Of a stretch of 64,000 nucleotides of DNA, positions 33,850 through 43,949 are shown one piece after another. Position 1 is the first letter of the stretch. Every line of letters starts with the position of its first letter. Both the position numbers and the translations under genes were made by a program. Below the pieces are notes generated by a model. It was given only the letters and a program-made list of their open reading frames with translations, did no database searches and was not told where the DNA came from. The DNA is from Cenococcum geophilum 1.58 (taxonomy: Eukaryota; Ascomycota; Dothideomycetes; Gloniales; Gloniaceae): assembly GCA_001692895.1 (NCBI GenBank), contig KV748201.1, positions 62,001 through 126,000 of the forward strand, given 5' to 3'.

Positions 33850-35240
33850 ATTAGCTAGCCCGTTTTCTATAGAGGAAACCTACTCTGTATAGAGCATAAT
33901 ATTATAGGCTATAGCTAGTTAGAGGATTTTATAGAGCGGGTAATTACCTAGTCCTTTTACTACCGTATTCTAGAATCCTAAGAGTGCTACTATATTATCC
34001 GTATAGATATAGACTAAGCTATACTCCTACTACATTACCTAGAGCTAGAATAAGGTCGTAATTGCTTAGACCTCCCACTTATTAATTAGGGTAAGGCGGT
34101 GTTCTACATTAGGGTAGCAGCTTAAAGAATTATTTTAGGGTAGAGATACCAAATAGGGCGGCTATATTGTCCCTTAAGAATCCTTAAGGAAGAAGAAGGC
34201 CCTATAATTAAGAATCCTAGATATATCTAAGAAGAGATAGAATTATTTTTAATCCGTATTATTAAAGAAGAGAATACTATTTAAAAGGGTAAGAGTATCC
34301 CTCCACTATAATAAGTCTTAGCCAAGTTTAGCTGTTAGCTGTTAGTAAGGATAACTACCTACTTTTATAAAAGTAGAGATAAACTCCTAGATAGAGCGGT
34401 TGTATAAACGCCTAAGCCTAATTACCTAGGCGCTCTAAACAAGTCTACTAACTAGTTTTTAACTTTAAACTAGCGTTAGGGATCTACCACTTAACGCTTT
34501 ATTAATCTCCTTAATCGTAGTAGCCTATTTTAAAGGAGAAAGACACAGCTTAGACTTTAGAATATCTATAATATAACCTAGGACTTTAGCCGTAGTGCCT
34601 TTAATATTCTTTAATTCGTTTTATAGGATGCCTAATTTATTACTTAATTAGTTATATATACTAAGCAATTAAGGGAGAATAGAAGCGTTAGAGAGTATAA
34701 AAATAAAGTTATCTAAATAGTACTCTAAGGCGGCGTTTGGGATATATTAAATAAGTATCTAGTGAAATCCCTCCGCAAAAAAATTAAATAAAAAGGGTGC
34801 AGTTTAAAGGCTAAATAAGAGGCAACGTTTAAAATACACTACACCCTTCTAAGAGAACCCTATAAGGCGTTAAGCTTTAATAAAAAGTAGGATATTCTAA
34901 AAGGTGTCCTTAATATCCCTCTTAATAATTATATAACTACGGCCTATATATATAACGTGTTAGAGAACCTAATTAACTATTAAATATTATAGTATAGCAA
35001 ATGCTATAGGGATTAAGTTATTAACAAATTGGCTAGATAGTAAGGATAAGTTATAAATATAGCGCCATCCCCTATCCGCTTTAGGTACTAAACCTAGTAG
35101 TAAGGATATAATAGGAGACATTACTATTACAATCCTGCCTATATCTAAATCGGCGCTAATCTTCTCTAAGATTAGGACCGTATTTGCGGCTATTAAGGCT
35201 TAGTTCTTTTAGGAAAGGAGCTTAATTTCTAGGTCTGCCC
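33850..35240 (-). pseudogene. DIRS-type reverse transcriptase and RNase H remnant
   Basis: The RT reads, in order, IVIVMSPIISLLLGLVPKAD, GWRYIYNLSLLSSQFVN, IIIKRDIKDTF, RCLLFSL then TAPFLFNFFAEGFH (the L-P-F-G-L-S-T-A-P motif of DIRS RTs, partly lost), and EYYLDNFIFIL at about 34,705-34,725, the Y-L-D-D-F catalytic box with the second Asp changed to Asn. Then come LGYIIDILKSKLCLSPLK and GRSLTLV, the helical connection, and an RNase H-like part: FYLFLDISRILNYRAFFFLK (about 34,245) and SLVYIYTDNIVALLG (about 33,990). RT with this layout converts the element RNA to circular or linear DNA. Stops are RIP-type. Confidence 0.75.
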
Positions 35241-35249
35241 TAATCTAGC

Positions 35250-36650
35250 ATCTAAACTTTAAGATACCGATAATATTACGTTAGAGGTTGCTAGGGTACA
35301 GGGATAGATAATGCCCCCACGCTTAAATAATTAAGGGGGAGGGAGAGTCCCATAGAGAAAAGGAGGGCAGAAAGACTAGAAATGATGGTATAGTATTTAG
35401 CCTACCTATACTATAAGGGTAGAGCATAGTTTTAGTGGAGTGTAGGTATAGCTTAATAAAATCCTCTTCCTTCTCTTCCTTTTCCTTATTAACACTTTCC
35501 TCTAATAATTACTACTTATAATTCCTCGCAGTATATAGGCTACCGCACTTACTGCAGGTATATGGGAACTTGTAATCCTTACCTAGGTTATACTTCCCTC
35601 TATTAAAGCTATAATAGGTCCTTAAGATATTAGTACTTACTTACGCGCGTTTTAAGATAAATGCGGATTTATAAGTATTAGGATTATAATAGATATCTAG
35701 GAAGTTACTAGAGATCTTTTAGTTAGCTAGCTCTAACTAGTTTTTTTAAATAACTATAAAGTAGTGCTCTAAGGCTATAGTTATTAAGGGAGTAATTTAG
35801 TAGGTGGCAGATAGCTAGATAACTTAATTATAGAATGTAAGTATTTAGGGAATAAGATCTACCGAAAGATTCTTATATATAACGATTAAAATTATTATAT
35901 AGTTAAGGAAGCCCTCTACCTACACTTTAACGGACGGGTAGTCCTTTATTATCCCTTCTTTTAGTCTTATAAAAAGGACGCTGTTAATAATAAGGATATT
36001 ATTTTAAGGCTTAGACTAGAGCTAGTATATCTAGAGGCAAGAGAGGTTATTAGGTAAGAAAGTACCCTAAAATACCTTAAGTATCTCTTTATTTAGGACG
36101 CCAGGGAGGAAAATATTTAGGATATTAGCTATAGATAGGAGCAACTTACCCAGTTTATTAATTGGGGTTAAGGATAATACTGCTGTAGCTAATCTAGCTA
36201 TTACCGTAGCGAGGCTTAATATATAGAGTTTAGTTGCCTAATCTTCCTATTCTTTTTAAACGTGTAGTATTTTAGTACGGTTTTCCTATTCTTAAAGAAG
36301 TCTTATTTTTTAGTTAGTTGCCTAGTCCTTAACCTTTTTTACCTAAGCTCTTCTAATCCTTAGGTCTTTCTTATATAGTTACTAGAGCTATTCTTTAGCT
36401 TTTTTAGCGGCTAAAGTCTCGCGTTAAGCCGCGGAGAGAGGCGCTATTATAGAGGATAGAGACTGTGACGCTAGCGTATCGCCTAAAGGTATAGGGGAAG
36501 GTAAGGGAAACTAGTAGGTAATTTTTAAGGAGTTTAGCTCGTCGAGTGTGTTATTATTGGTTAAGTTTTTAAGGTTTTTATAGATAATTCGCGAAGGTTT
36601 AGACGAGCGTATAGGTCGTTAAGTTATTAACAGCAACAATTAATTATTAG
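35250..36650 (-). pseudogene. First ORF region of the DIRS-type element (Gag-like, putative)
   Basis: Upstream of RT on the minus strand, a degraded reading shows a Lys/Glu-rich coiled-coil-like part (LAAKKAKE, LYKKDLRIRR, about 36,420-36,310) and further down KFPYTCSKCGSLYTARNYK (about 35,575-35,520), with a C-x-x-C that may be half of a zinc finger, followed by an acidic NKEKEEKEED tract. By position this is the Gag-like ORF of a DIRS element. The assignment rests on position and composition; no family match could be made by eye. Confidence 0.45.
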
Positions 36651-36694
36651 AAATTAAGTAAATAAGGCATTAGCTCTTAAATGAGACTAATATA

Positions 36695-36800
36695 GAAAGC
36701 AAGCAAGCAAGGCTTAATTTTATGAATGTTAATAATATTAGTGTTGCTGAGATGCAGGGGTGCTACTGCAGTGCTCGCTTAGCCATATAGACATATCTAT
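36695..36800 (-). repeat. DIRS-type element repeat A1
   Basis: Contains (GCAA)n-like CAAGCAAGCAAGGC and GATGCAGGGGTGCT, then CGCTTAGCCATATAGA, matching 32,281-32,386. It forms the 5' terminus of the element. Confidence 0.85.
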
Positions 36801-36867
36801 ATAGTTAAAAGCTTAAGCTAAGAGCTTATATTAGATACCTAGTTAAGTACTAATTAATAAATATCTT

Positions 36868-37889
36868 GGCCGTTAAAAACGGATTCTGCACCTGTATGTA
36901 GTGACGGCTACAAACCTAGGTCTTCGAAGTTCAGACCTAGAGCCAACGCAGAGACGTTGCACAGCGCGTATAAGTAGGACCTGGTGGTTATATGCGTCAT
37001 AGGGCGTAGTAAAAAGTTTTCACATGGGATAGTAAGATCTCGAAAACCACTACTAACGGTACCCCTTTACAATATAGCCACTAGTTCTCCTACCAAGCAC
37101 TTATATAATCTAACGTGGATAAACAGCTTTTAAAAGCATCCCCTAGCCCCCAATGGAAAGTATTAATAACCTTATATTAACGAACGAACGAGCGTATAAG
37201 CGAATAAACAAACGAGTAAATATACGGCCCCTCCTAACCCCTAGGGCAGTCGCCCGCGGAGCATACGGTCACTCGCCGTTTTTAACTACTAAATACTACC
37301 TAGCAGCTTAGATTGCGACCTACGGTTTTCCCTATCTCCTTTCAACGGAGTAGTAACCCTTAGAGAGGGCCTAGCTGGGGCCTAGGCATAAAAGATACCC
37401 AAATACAACACAATATCCCGCTCGCTTATCAGTATTACGGTGGTTAGAATGGATGAATCCCCCTTACGCCTTTAATAGCTCTAGGGGGGGGAAGGTAAAG
37501 CGTATATGGCAGTGGTCTATATAAGAGATAGCATATAGGGGATGGGCAAGATATGGGATATAAAGAGACAATAAGACACAGCAATCGATTAGTAAGGCCT
37601 AGCTGGGACGTAGTAAACCCTAGCTTTAATAAGCTAGAGAAGGAAGTAGTAGTTCCTAAGGAGTTTAAAACATCTAAGGAGGAGGACGTGCAGTAGGCCC
37701 GTAGGGCCGCTGCTACGTGCAAATATGGCAAATCGGGGTTTTTTATCCTACTAAGGCTGCTTATAGGGTTTTTCCTCCCCCAACTACAGGGTTTTCTTTA
37801 TGTAAATTATAAGTTTTCCCCCCTGTAACGGAGTAGTCTGCGTGGGCCAAGATAGGATCCGTATCAGATGTTAATCAAAGAACTACTAC
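36868..37889 (+). mobile_element. 1,022-bp un-RIPed insertion with 13-bp target duplication, SINE/LINE-like
   Basis: TAATAAATATCTT at 36,855-36,867 is repeated at 37,890-37,902, inside the copia frame, so the segment between is an insertion. Its left end is GGCCGTTAAAAACGG and its right end AAAGAACTACTAC, with no terminal inverted repeat and no LTR. A 13-bp duplication is typical of target-primed reverse transcription (LINE/SINE), although there is no poly(A) and the only 3' simple repeat is (CTA)n. CpA and TpG are normal except in an AT-rich patch near 37,140-37,200 with ACGA repeats. A plus-strand reading NPSFNKLEKEVVVPKEFK followed by TSKEED (about 37,618-37,690) might be residual coding. 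Class undetermined. Confidence 0.65.
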
Positions 37890-39850
37890 TAATAAATATC
37901 TTTAGGGTTTATATACCCAGCGAAAAAAAGGTAATTTAAATAAGAGATATAATATTTAATAAGCAGTTGCTCTATAACAATAGTTAGCTAGATTTTATAA
38001 ATCTACTCTAAAAACGCGCTAATTAAATTTTGGAGGTAATTAATGTGTTATATATTAATAAGATACTTTAGGAAGAGCTTAACAAAACGTTAGATAAGGA
38101 CGATAAGACTTTAAATAAGACTTAAGTAGATAATAGTAGAAGTTAACAGGTAGATTCTAGTAGAAATTAAGACTAGGTAAATAATTAAGGAGGCTACCTA
38201 AATAATACTCGACTTATCTAACTTACCTTAAGGAGGCAGATAGCTATAGAGCACTTTAGGCGGCCTTCTACGCAGGCCTAAAATATTATAGAAAAATTTA
38301 TTATAATAAGCTACTACCTCTACCCAAGAACTAGAAGGAGCTTATAAGACACTAGTATAGGGCAGATTTCCTTACTACTGCTATAAAAGAGTACACTAAC
38401 CTAAAGGTTTGTGGAACATTTAAGGTCATAGATAAGACTTTATTAGTTAAAACGGTGCCTATAACCTAGAGATTTACCTATAAAACGGATACTAATAGAT
38501 ATCTAACGAAGTTTAAAGCATAACTCTATATAAGAGGCGATTTATAAGAGTCGATTTATAAGGACACTTATATGGCGACTTTAGCAGCCAAAGTCTTTAG
38601 AGCTCTCGCAGTAGTTATCGCAGTATTTAATTTGGACGTTTAGTAGGGCAACGCTGTTAACGCGTTCGCAAACAGCTTAATTAATAAAATAGTCTATATT
38701 AAGTGTCTAGATGGATTTACTATTAAGGGCAAATATTTACTACTACGTAAAGCTCTCTACGGACTTTAATAATCGCTGCGTCTTTAGTATAATAATTTAA
38801 GTTAGGAACTAACTAAATTAAAATTAAAACCTATTAGCGGAGAGCTGTGTCTCTATTATAACAATCGGGTAATTATATTCTTCTATATAGATAATATCTA
38901 TACTATAAGTACTAAGGGGAACTAGTTAGAGCTTCTAAGCTTTAAAAATGCGCTTATAAAGAAATATAAAATAAAGGACCTAAGTAAACTGTCCTAGTTC
39001 CTAGAAATTTAAGTCTTAAGAGATAGGAGTTAAAGGAAGCTATAGCTCTATTAAGACTCCTATATTAAGAAGATTGCTAATAACTTTTATTTCACTAATA
39101 TGCGCTCTATTAGTATACCTATAAACACTAACAAGCTCCTACTAAATCTAGAAAAAGCTTTAAAATAAAACACCTACGTCTACTAGAGGATAATTGGCTT
39201 ACTCCTTTATATAACCTATATTACAAGACCTAATACAGTAAGAGCTTTAAGCAAGCTATTAGAATTCCTACGAAATCCCTTACCCCTATACAACGCCGCA
39301 GCTTGTCAAACAATCGCCTACCTATATTAGACGAGAACGCTCGCAATTAAATACTTAGGGCATAATATAGGGAGTTAAGTCTTTACGGGAGCAAGTAATA
39401 TAGCATTTAAAGATAACTTAATAAGTAAACGTAGTATAAAAGGATATTTATTTACCCTATTTAGGGGACTAATTAACTAGCGCTCTACTAAGTAGACGTT
39501 AGTAATAAAGTTAAGCATAGAGGTAGAGCTTATAGCTTTATTATATATAGAAACGGAATTAATCTAGTAGAGTTACTTTTTTAAAGAAATTAGATTAACC
39601 TTAGATAATAGGCAAATAATTAACTATAATAATCTATAGACGATTTAACTACTTATAAAGGACGGACTAGAGCTATCTATAAAGCTTTAATACGTTAATA
39701 TATATTACTACTAGTTACGTTAAGAAGTATATAATAATTAAATTAGGATTAACTAGATGCCTACTATAGTAATAGTAGTAGACGGCTTAATAAAAGCTCT
39801 ACTAAGGCAGAAGCACGAAACATTTATTTATTAATTAAATTTAGTTAATA
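37890..39850 (+). pseudogene. Copia reverse transcriptase and RNase H remnant
   Basis: Just after the 1-kb insertion the frame reads INIFRVYIPSEKKVI, the copia segment between integrase and RT. RT (RVT_2) spans about 38,240-39,150 with TYKTDTNRYLTKFKA, SIYKDTYMATLAAKVFRAL, KALYGL and FFYIDNIYTI at 38,881, where the catalytic Y-x-D-D has its second Asp changed to Asn. RNase H (about 39,340-39,830) reads LAIKYLGHNIGS, FTGASNIAFKDNL, KSTK-like and VELIALLYIETELI, then VNIYYY and VDGLIKALLR, with the D-E-D residues partly lost. Together these copy genomic RNA into cDNA in the particle. Many TAA/TAG, essentially one frame. Confidence 0.85.
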
Positions 39851-39974
39851 TTAAGAAAAGGATTTAAATTAATAAAGGTAAATAAGAAGGAAGATATAGG
39901 GTATATTTAACTTAATACCATACTAAGACCTATAATGCAGCTTTAACCTATAAGGGCTTAAAGCTAGGGGGGTA

Positions 39975-40180
39975 TATTAATCTAGATCGGATTTCCTTAA
40001 CCACCATTTTACTATTTTAGCTGCTTACTTTTATATATCTTATAACTTAGCTGGGTACCCCTACTACCTGTCTTAGTTAAGTATACCTACCTTATATATA
40101 TATAGAGGCCCTAGAGCCACATTTAATAAATAGAGTTCTTATTCTTTTCTTATAATTAGTGTACGGACTACCAATCGATA
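39975..40180 (+). repeat. Copia right LTR (RIP-ed)
   Basis: Aligns end to end with the left LTR. Nearly all differences turn CpA into TpA or TpG into TpA, for example the terminal TG is now TA and the terminal CA is now TA. Ends at 40,180, followed by CCTAA. Confidence 0.9.
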
Positions 40181-40185
40181 CCTAA

Positions 40186-40298
40186 TTAAACAGGATATTG
40201 ATACGGAGGATAAAATAAGCAAATAGCGCCTATAGAGGCACTTGCAGAAGTTTGTCAATACTACCGATCTAGTCTTTAACGAAAACTCCCCTTACTAA
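40186..40298 (+). pseudogene. Fot1/pogo transposase, C-terminal part beyond the copia insertion
   Basis: After the second CCTAA copy the sequence reads, in phase with the frame that stopped at 29,408, IKQDIDTEDKISK, then RHLQKFVNTTDLVFNENSPY, ending at TAA 40,296-40,298. Helical, charged C-termini of this kind are usual for Fot1-like transposases. Two internal TAGs are RIP-type. The phase agreement across 10.8 kb is the best evidence that the copia element inserted into this gene. The final TAA may also be a RIP product, so the frame may once have been longer. No Fot1 terminal inverted repeat was identified downstream. Confidence 0.75.
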
Positions 40299-42909
40299 GA
40301 TCCCTTTCCGTCTTTAGACCTAAGCAGCCGCTGCTTTAACCTAAGCCGAGGGTAAGCAGCCCTAAGCACGCCCTAAGTACGCAAGGAGGGGTCTAGTTCT
40401 AGGCCCTCAGGGCCCAAATTTGGGAATTGGCTAAAGATGCCTAATATCGCCTTATACTAAAGTTTCGGCTAAAACTGCTGCCTTAGACTTAGCCACCTCC
40501 TTTAAATCCTTAAAACTATTACTAACGTATTTACGCTTACCCTTTATTACAACCACACTAACGACCTTAGCTTAACTTATGCCCAGCTTTAGATTTTGGG
40601 TTGTTATACCGCAATTATTATTATTATTATTAAGATTATTTGAAATAGCTATATAGTACAAAATGCTCCTTATTAACTATCGTTTTATTCTTTTAAGTGG
40701 ATTGGTAGTATTTACGTGTTAACTTCCGGCTAACAACTATATAGTTTTTCCCTTTAGGCAATTATTTAGAGGATTTACACGTACTCTTAAATAAACCCTA
40801 TAATATAAATAGCTAAAATAATAGGATTAGGTAGCGCCTTTAGGTGCTTTAAGAGCAGACTAGGATATAGGTTAAAAAGGAGATCTAATAGACCCGCTTT
40901 ACCTAGTATAAACTTAAATGCTCCTTAGATGGCAACCTAGACTTTATACTAAGGCTTCTCGGTACGGTATAAGGGGCCTAGATTAGATAGTATAGGCCTT
41001 TATAAGCTAACCTAAAAGAGGAGATTTATATAGATATAGCCTAATTAGAAAATAAGGGAGTAAATTAAATGGGTTAGACTAGTGGCGCGGGCTTATAGGG
41101 GTATAGCTCGGTAAAGAGCAAACTGGATTAAATAGTGTTAGCTAAGTTTGGCCTAAGTTATATAGATTATTATATAGATACGGCCTAATTAAGAGTAAAG
41201 GGGTTATATTAGTGGGCCCCCACTATTTAAGCGAGTAGGGTAGGCATGGCCGATATAGATAAGATAGTACTAATATTAACTAGTTAGCAGAGCGGCGCTA
41301 ATCTAAGGTAGATATAGCTCTAAGGAGCGCAAGAAGCTGTAGTAAGGGAGTAGTATTATATAAAGACGGCTTAATATAGAATAAGGGGCTGTATTAAACG
41401 GTGCAAGTGTTTATAAGTAGACTGGATTAGATAAGTCTAATATCTAGAAGTTAATTAAGTAGGGTAAATTTATGCGAGCACTAGTGGCGGACGATACTAG
41501 GGTTAGATTTAATAAATTATAGCACTTTTAGGCTAAACTACTAGCGTAAAGCCTAGGGGAATAGCTTAGTAATGTCCTTATATAGGTTTAATTAAGCGGG
41601 GCCAGCTTATATAGACGTGGTTTTAATTGTAAACATTAATATAGGATTAAACAGCTCTGGTCTTTAGAAGTTTATTTACTTAGGCAACTTTATATAAGCA
41701 TACTAAATAAAACTACGGGAATCTGGCTAGATTATATAGTATCGGCACTCCTTAAACTTAGTAAGTAGGGTAGAATTTTATAAAGCGGAGAGCATCTAGG
41801 TGTTATTAGATAGTGCTAGCCTTTATAAAGTTAAGAGGATTTCTTAGGCATAACTCCTTATAACCCGCTCTATTAAAACCCTTAAAGTTACGGCGTACTA
41901 GCCTAGAGTAAAACTTAACCCTCTTTATTAAATATCTTAATATCCCTAATCCGGAGACGGCTATATCTTCCTTCTTACTACTAACGTTAACCGCACTATA
42001 ATAAGGAGCTGGAGATGCTGGCGACTACGGGCTATAATAAGGAAGAGTATAGTAGGGAAAAGCTGCTAGCGGACACTTTATAGATTGTAATAACTAGGGA
42101 GTTAAATAATAAGCGTAGAAAGCTCTAGTAGCGTATAAAGAAGTAAAAGATAAGAAATAAGAGGGAAAAGAAAGAAGGTAAGCGCTAGAGGCAAACGCGA
42201 GCGCGAGCGCGGGAGTAGGTACCTAACTTTTCCTTATTCTTCTCGCCCTCCTTATCTTCTAACGTATTACTAGGTAATACTTTAGGTATTCCGATTATAC
42301 TAGATAGCAAGGAGCCAGTTAAGAATTCTAACCGCTTTCCACTAAGCTCCACTTAGTTAGATATTACTAAAATAGCATTTATAATATCTATTTATAGTAA
42401 ATATGGGATTTTTAAGGAGTTCCTCCAGGCAATATTAAAGCTTATTTAGCCACGTCTTATAAAAGATAACTCCCTCTTAGAATTTTTTTTAAATAGCGAA
42501 GCTATTAATTAAGACACGTTTATGCTATAGATGTATTTTAGTGCAATTAAGTAACATATTAAAGAATAAGTTAAATTCTAATAATAGAGCTAGGATTAAT
42601 TTTAATTTAGGGGCAAAGCTCGCGGGTTCGTTTAGATCTATACTAGAAAAGTAGACTTAAAGTTATTTATTTTTCTTCTAGAAGGAAATAATAAAATTTT
42701 TCTAATTAACTCGCTAGTAGGCTAGTAAATTACGGTAAAAATAAAGGACGATACTCCTAAGGCTAAATCCACACATTAATATACTTCTTCTGCATGTGGT
42801 TAAGCCTCCTCTAGCATAGTATTTTAAATAAAAGAAGAGATTATAGTAAAGCAAACTAAGTAATTATTTGGCTTAGCGAGATAGCGGATAAGAAGAGTAA
42901 TATAGTATA
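40299..42909. other. RIP-ed DNA, nothing identified
   Basis: A GC-richer strip (40,330-40,440) may be the 3' end of the Fot1 element. From about 42,060 to 42,880 the plus strand has a Lys/Arg-rich, then mixed frame (KREKKEG, SSNVLLGNTLGIPIILDSKE, KYGIFKEFLQAILKLI) that looks like RIP-ed coding sequence without a domain I can name. Elsewhere nothing was recognised. Confidence 0.4.
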
Positions 42910-43949
42910 TTAAATGTGCTGACCCATAGCAATATAAAAGGCGTCTTAACCGTCCTCTAATATCTTCTTCTTACTTTCCAAATGCTTACGTATCTGTATA
43001 GTCTCAGCTAGCTCAGCAGTAAGAAAACGGATCTCTTAATCACTATACTAAGCTATAACCTTAGGTGAGAGTATATCTACAAGAGGAGTAATAAGGTGTC
43101 CTTTAACTACTTACTTTATAATTGCGCCTATAAAGTACTTTTGCTCGTCCTATATAGTCTTAGTGTTTCGCTAGGAATTAATAAGTCTTACTATACCTTA
43201 TAGTAAGTATTATAAGTATTAAGCGCCTGCTCGGCAGAAAATCTATCTATATCTTACTAAATAGTACGCTTAAGCCCTTATTAGAAGATGTTAGGCTTAA
43301 TATATTCTCTTTACTTATAGCCTAATCCACTTATAAAAGTCTTTTATAAGATAAAAACTATAGCCTCTCGGCTTAACTTTAAGATCTTGCGTAAATACCG
43401 TTTCTATTAAATTTTCTACAAAATATCCGTAAAGTAGTAGTTATAGATAATTAGATACCGTCTCTTATCTCTAATAATTAGCTTAATCTTATTAATGGCT
43501 ACTTTATAAGCACGTTTTAGGGCTAGTAAAACAGTCATAGCTAAAAGTTATAATTTAACCTCTTAGGCAGCAATATAATCTAGAATATATAGCAAGAATT
43601 TCTCGCACGCGCTAGCGACTAAATTAGTATAGTCCTAAGCTAAAATCTCCTAACGTTTAAACTAATCCTAAAATAAGTAACTAATAAGTATAGGGTTAAA
43701 TATTCCGGGCAGCTTGCGTTTACGGCTTTATTATAGGATCTAAATTACCTACTAAACTACTTGGTTCCTAGTCAGTCTTCTAGGTATACTAAACATTGTC
43801 TTTCCTACTCTTATATTATTAGGCAAGAAAAGGGGTTTATCGGCGGTATAGCTAACGTCTTTGTTAGTCTTAGCCTCCGTCTTAATTTTATATTTATGCC
43901 CTTGCTAACGCATCCGCTTAGTAAACTTTATATTAAGATATTAAACTAC
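42910..43949 (-). pseudogene. Dynamin-like GTPase, C-terminal part (middle domain and GED), RIP-killed
   Basis: On the minus strand the reading begins YLNIKFTKRM, GHKYKIKTEAKTNKDVSYTA, runs through a helical middle domain (YTNLVASACEKFLLYILDYI-type residues; IIRDKRRYLIIYNYYFTDIL) and ends with a GTPase-effector-like domain: DIDRFSAEQALNTYNTYYKV, then in another frame KYFIGAIIK, ILSPKVIA, EIRFLTAELAETIQIRKHLE and SKKKILEDG, stop at 42,910-42,912. This is the C-terminal layout of fungal dynamin-superfamily proteins, which assemble on membranes for fission. One frameshift lies near 43,200. The N-terminal GTPase domain of the same gene is at 47,788-48,951, on the far side of the LINE insertion. 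Confidence 0.75.

Larger units (their letters stand above)
32055..36800 (-). mobile_element. DIRS/PAT-type tyrosine-recombinase retroelement with split direct repeats
   Basis: Read on the minus strand the order is A1 (36,800-36,695), ORFs, B1 (32,531-32,386), A2 (32,386-32,281) and B2 (32,202-32,057). A1/A2 are 106-bp copies and B1/B2 are 146-bp copies, each differing mainly by RIP transitions. This A1-ORFs-B1-A2-B2 layout is the split direct repeat arrangement of PAT-like DIRS elements. The heptamer TATCTAT occurs at the left end (32,055-32,061), at the internal B1/A2 junction (32,384-32,390) and at the right end (36,794-36,800), as expected if a circular form recombined through a short core. 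The ORFs encode an RT/RNase H and a tyrosine recombinase-like segment. It sits inside the copia integrase gene. Confidence 0.8.
29409..40180 (+). mobile_element. Ty1/copia retrotransposon, RIP-ed, with two nested insertions
   Basis: LTRs at 29,409-29,613 and 39,975-40,180 bound the element, and CCTAA occurs at 29,404-29,408 and 40,181-40,185 as a perfect 5-bp duplication. Between them, on the plus strand, are gag, gag-pre-integrase, integrase, RT and RNase H remnants in copia order. Two insertions interrupt it: a DIRS/PAT-type element (32,055-36,800) and a 1,022-bp element (36,868-37,889). Without them the copia element is about 5.0 kb. A purine tract AAAGCTAGGGGGG (about 39,960-39,972) precedes the right LTR. 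All coding parts are heavily RIP-ed, but the left LTR and Fot1 flank are not. Confidence 0.9.

Noticed and set aside
37444..37731. 95-codon minus-strand ORF in the 1-kb insertion
   Set aside because: No domain, and the plus strand has the more protein-like reading over the same bases.
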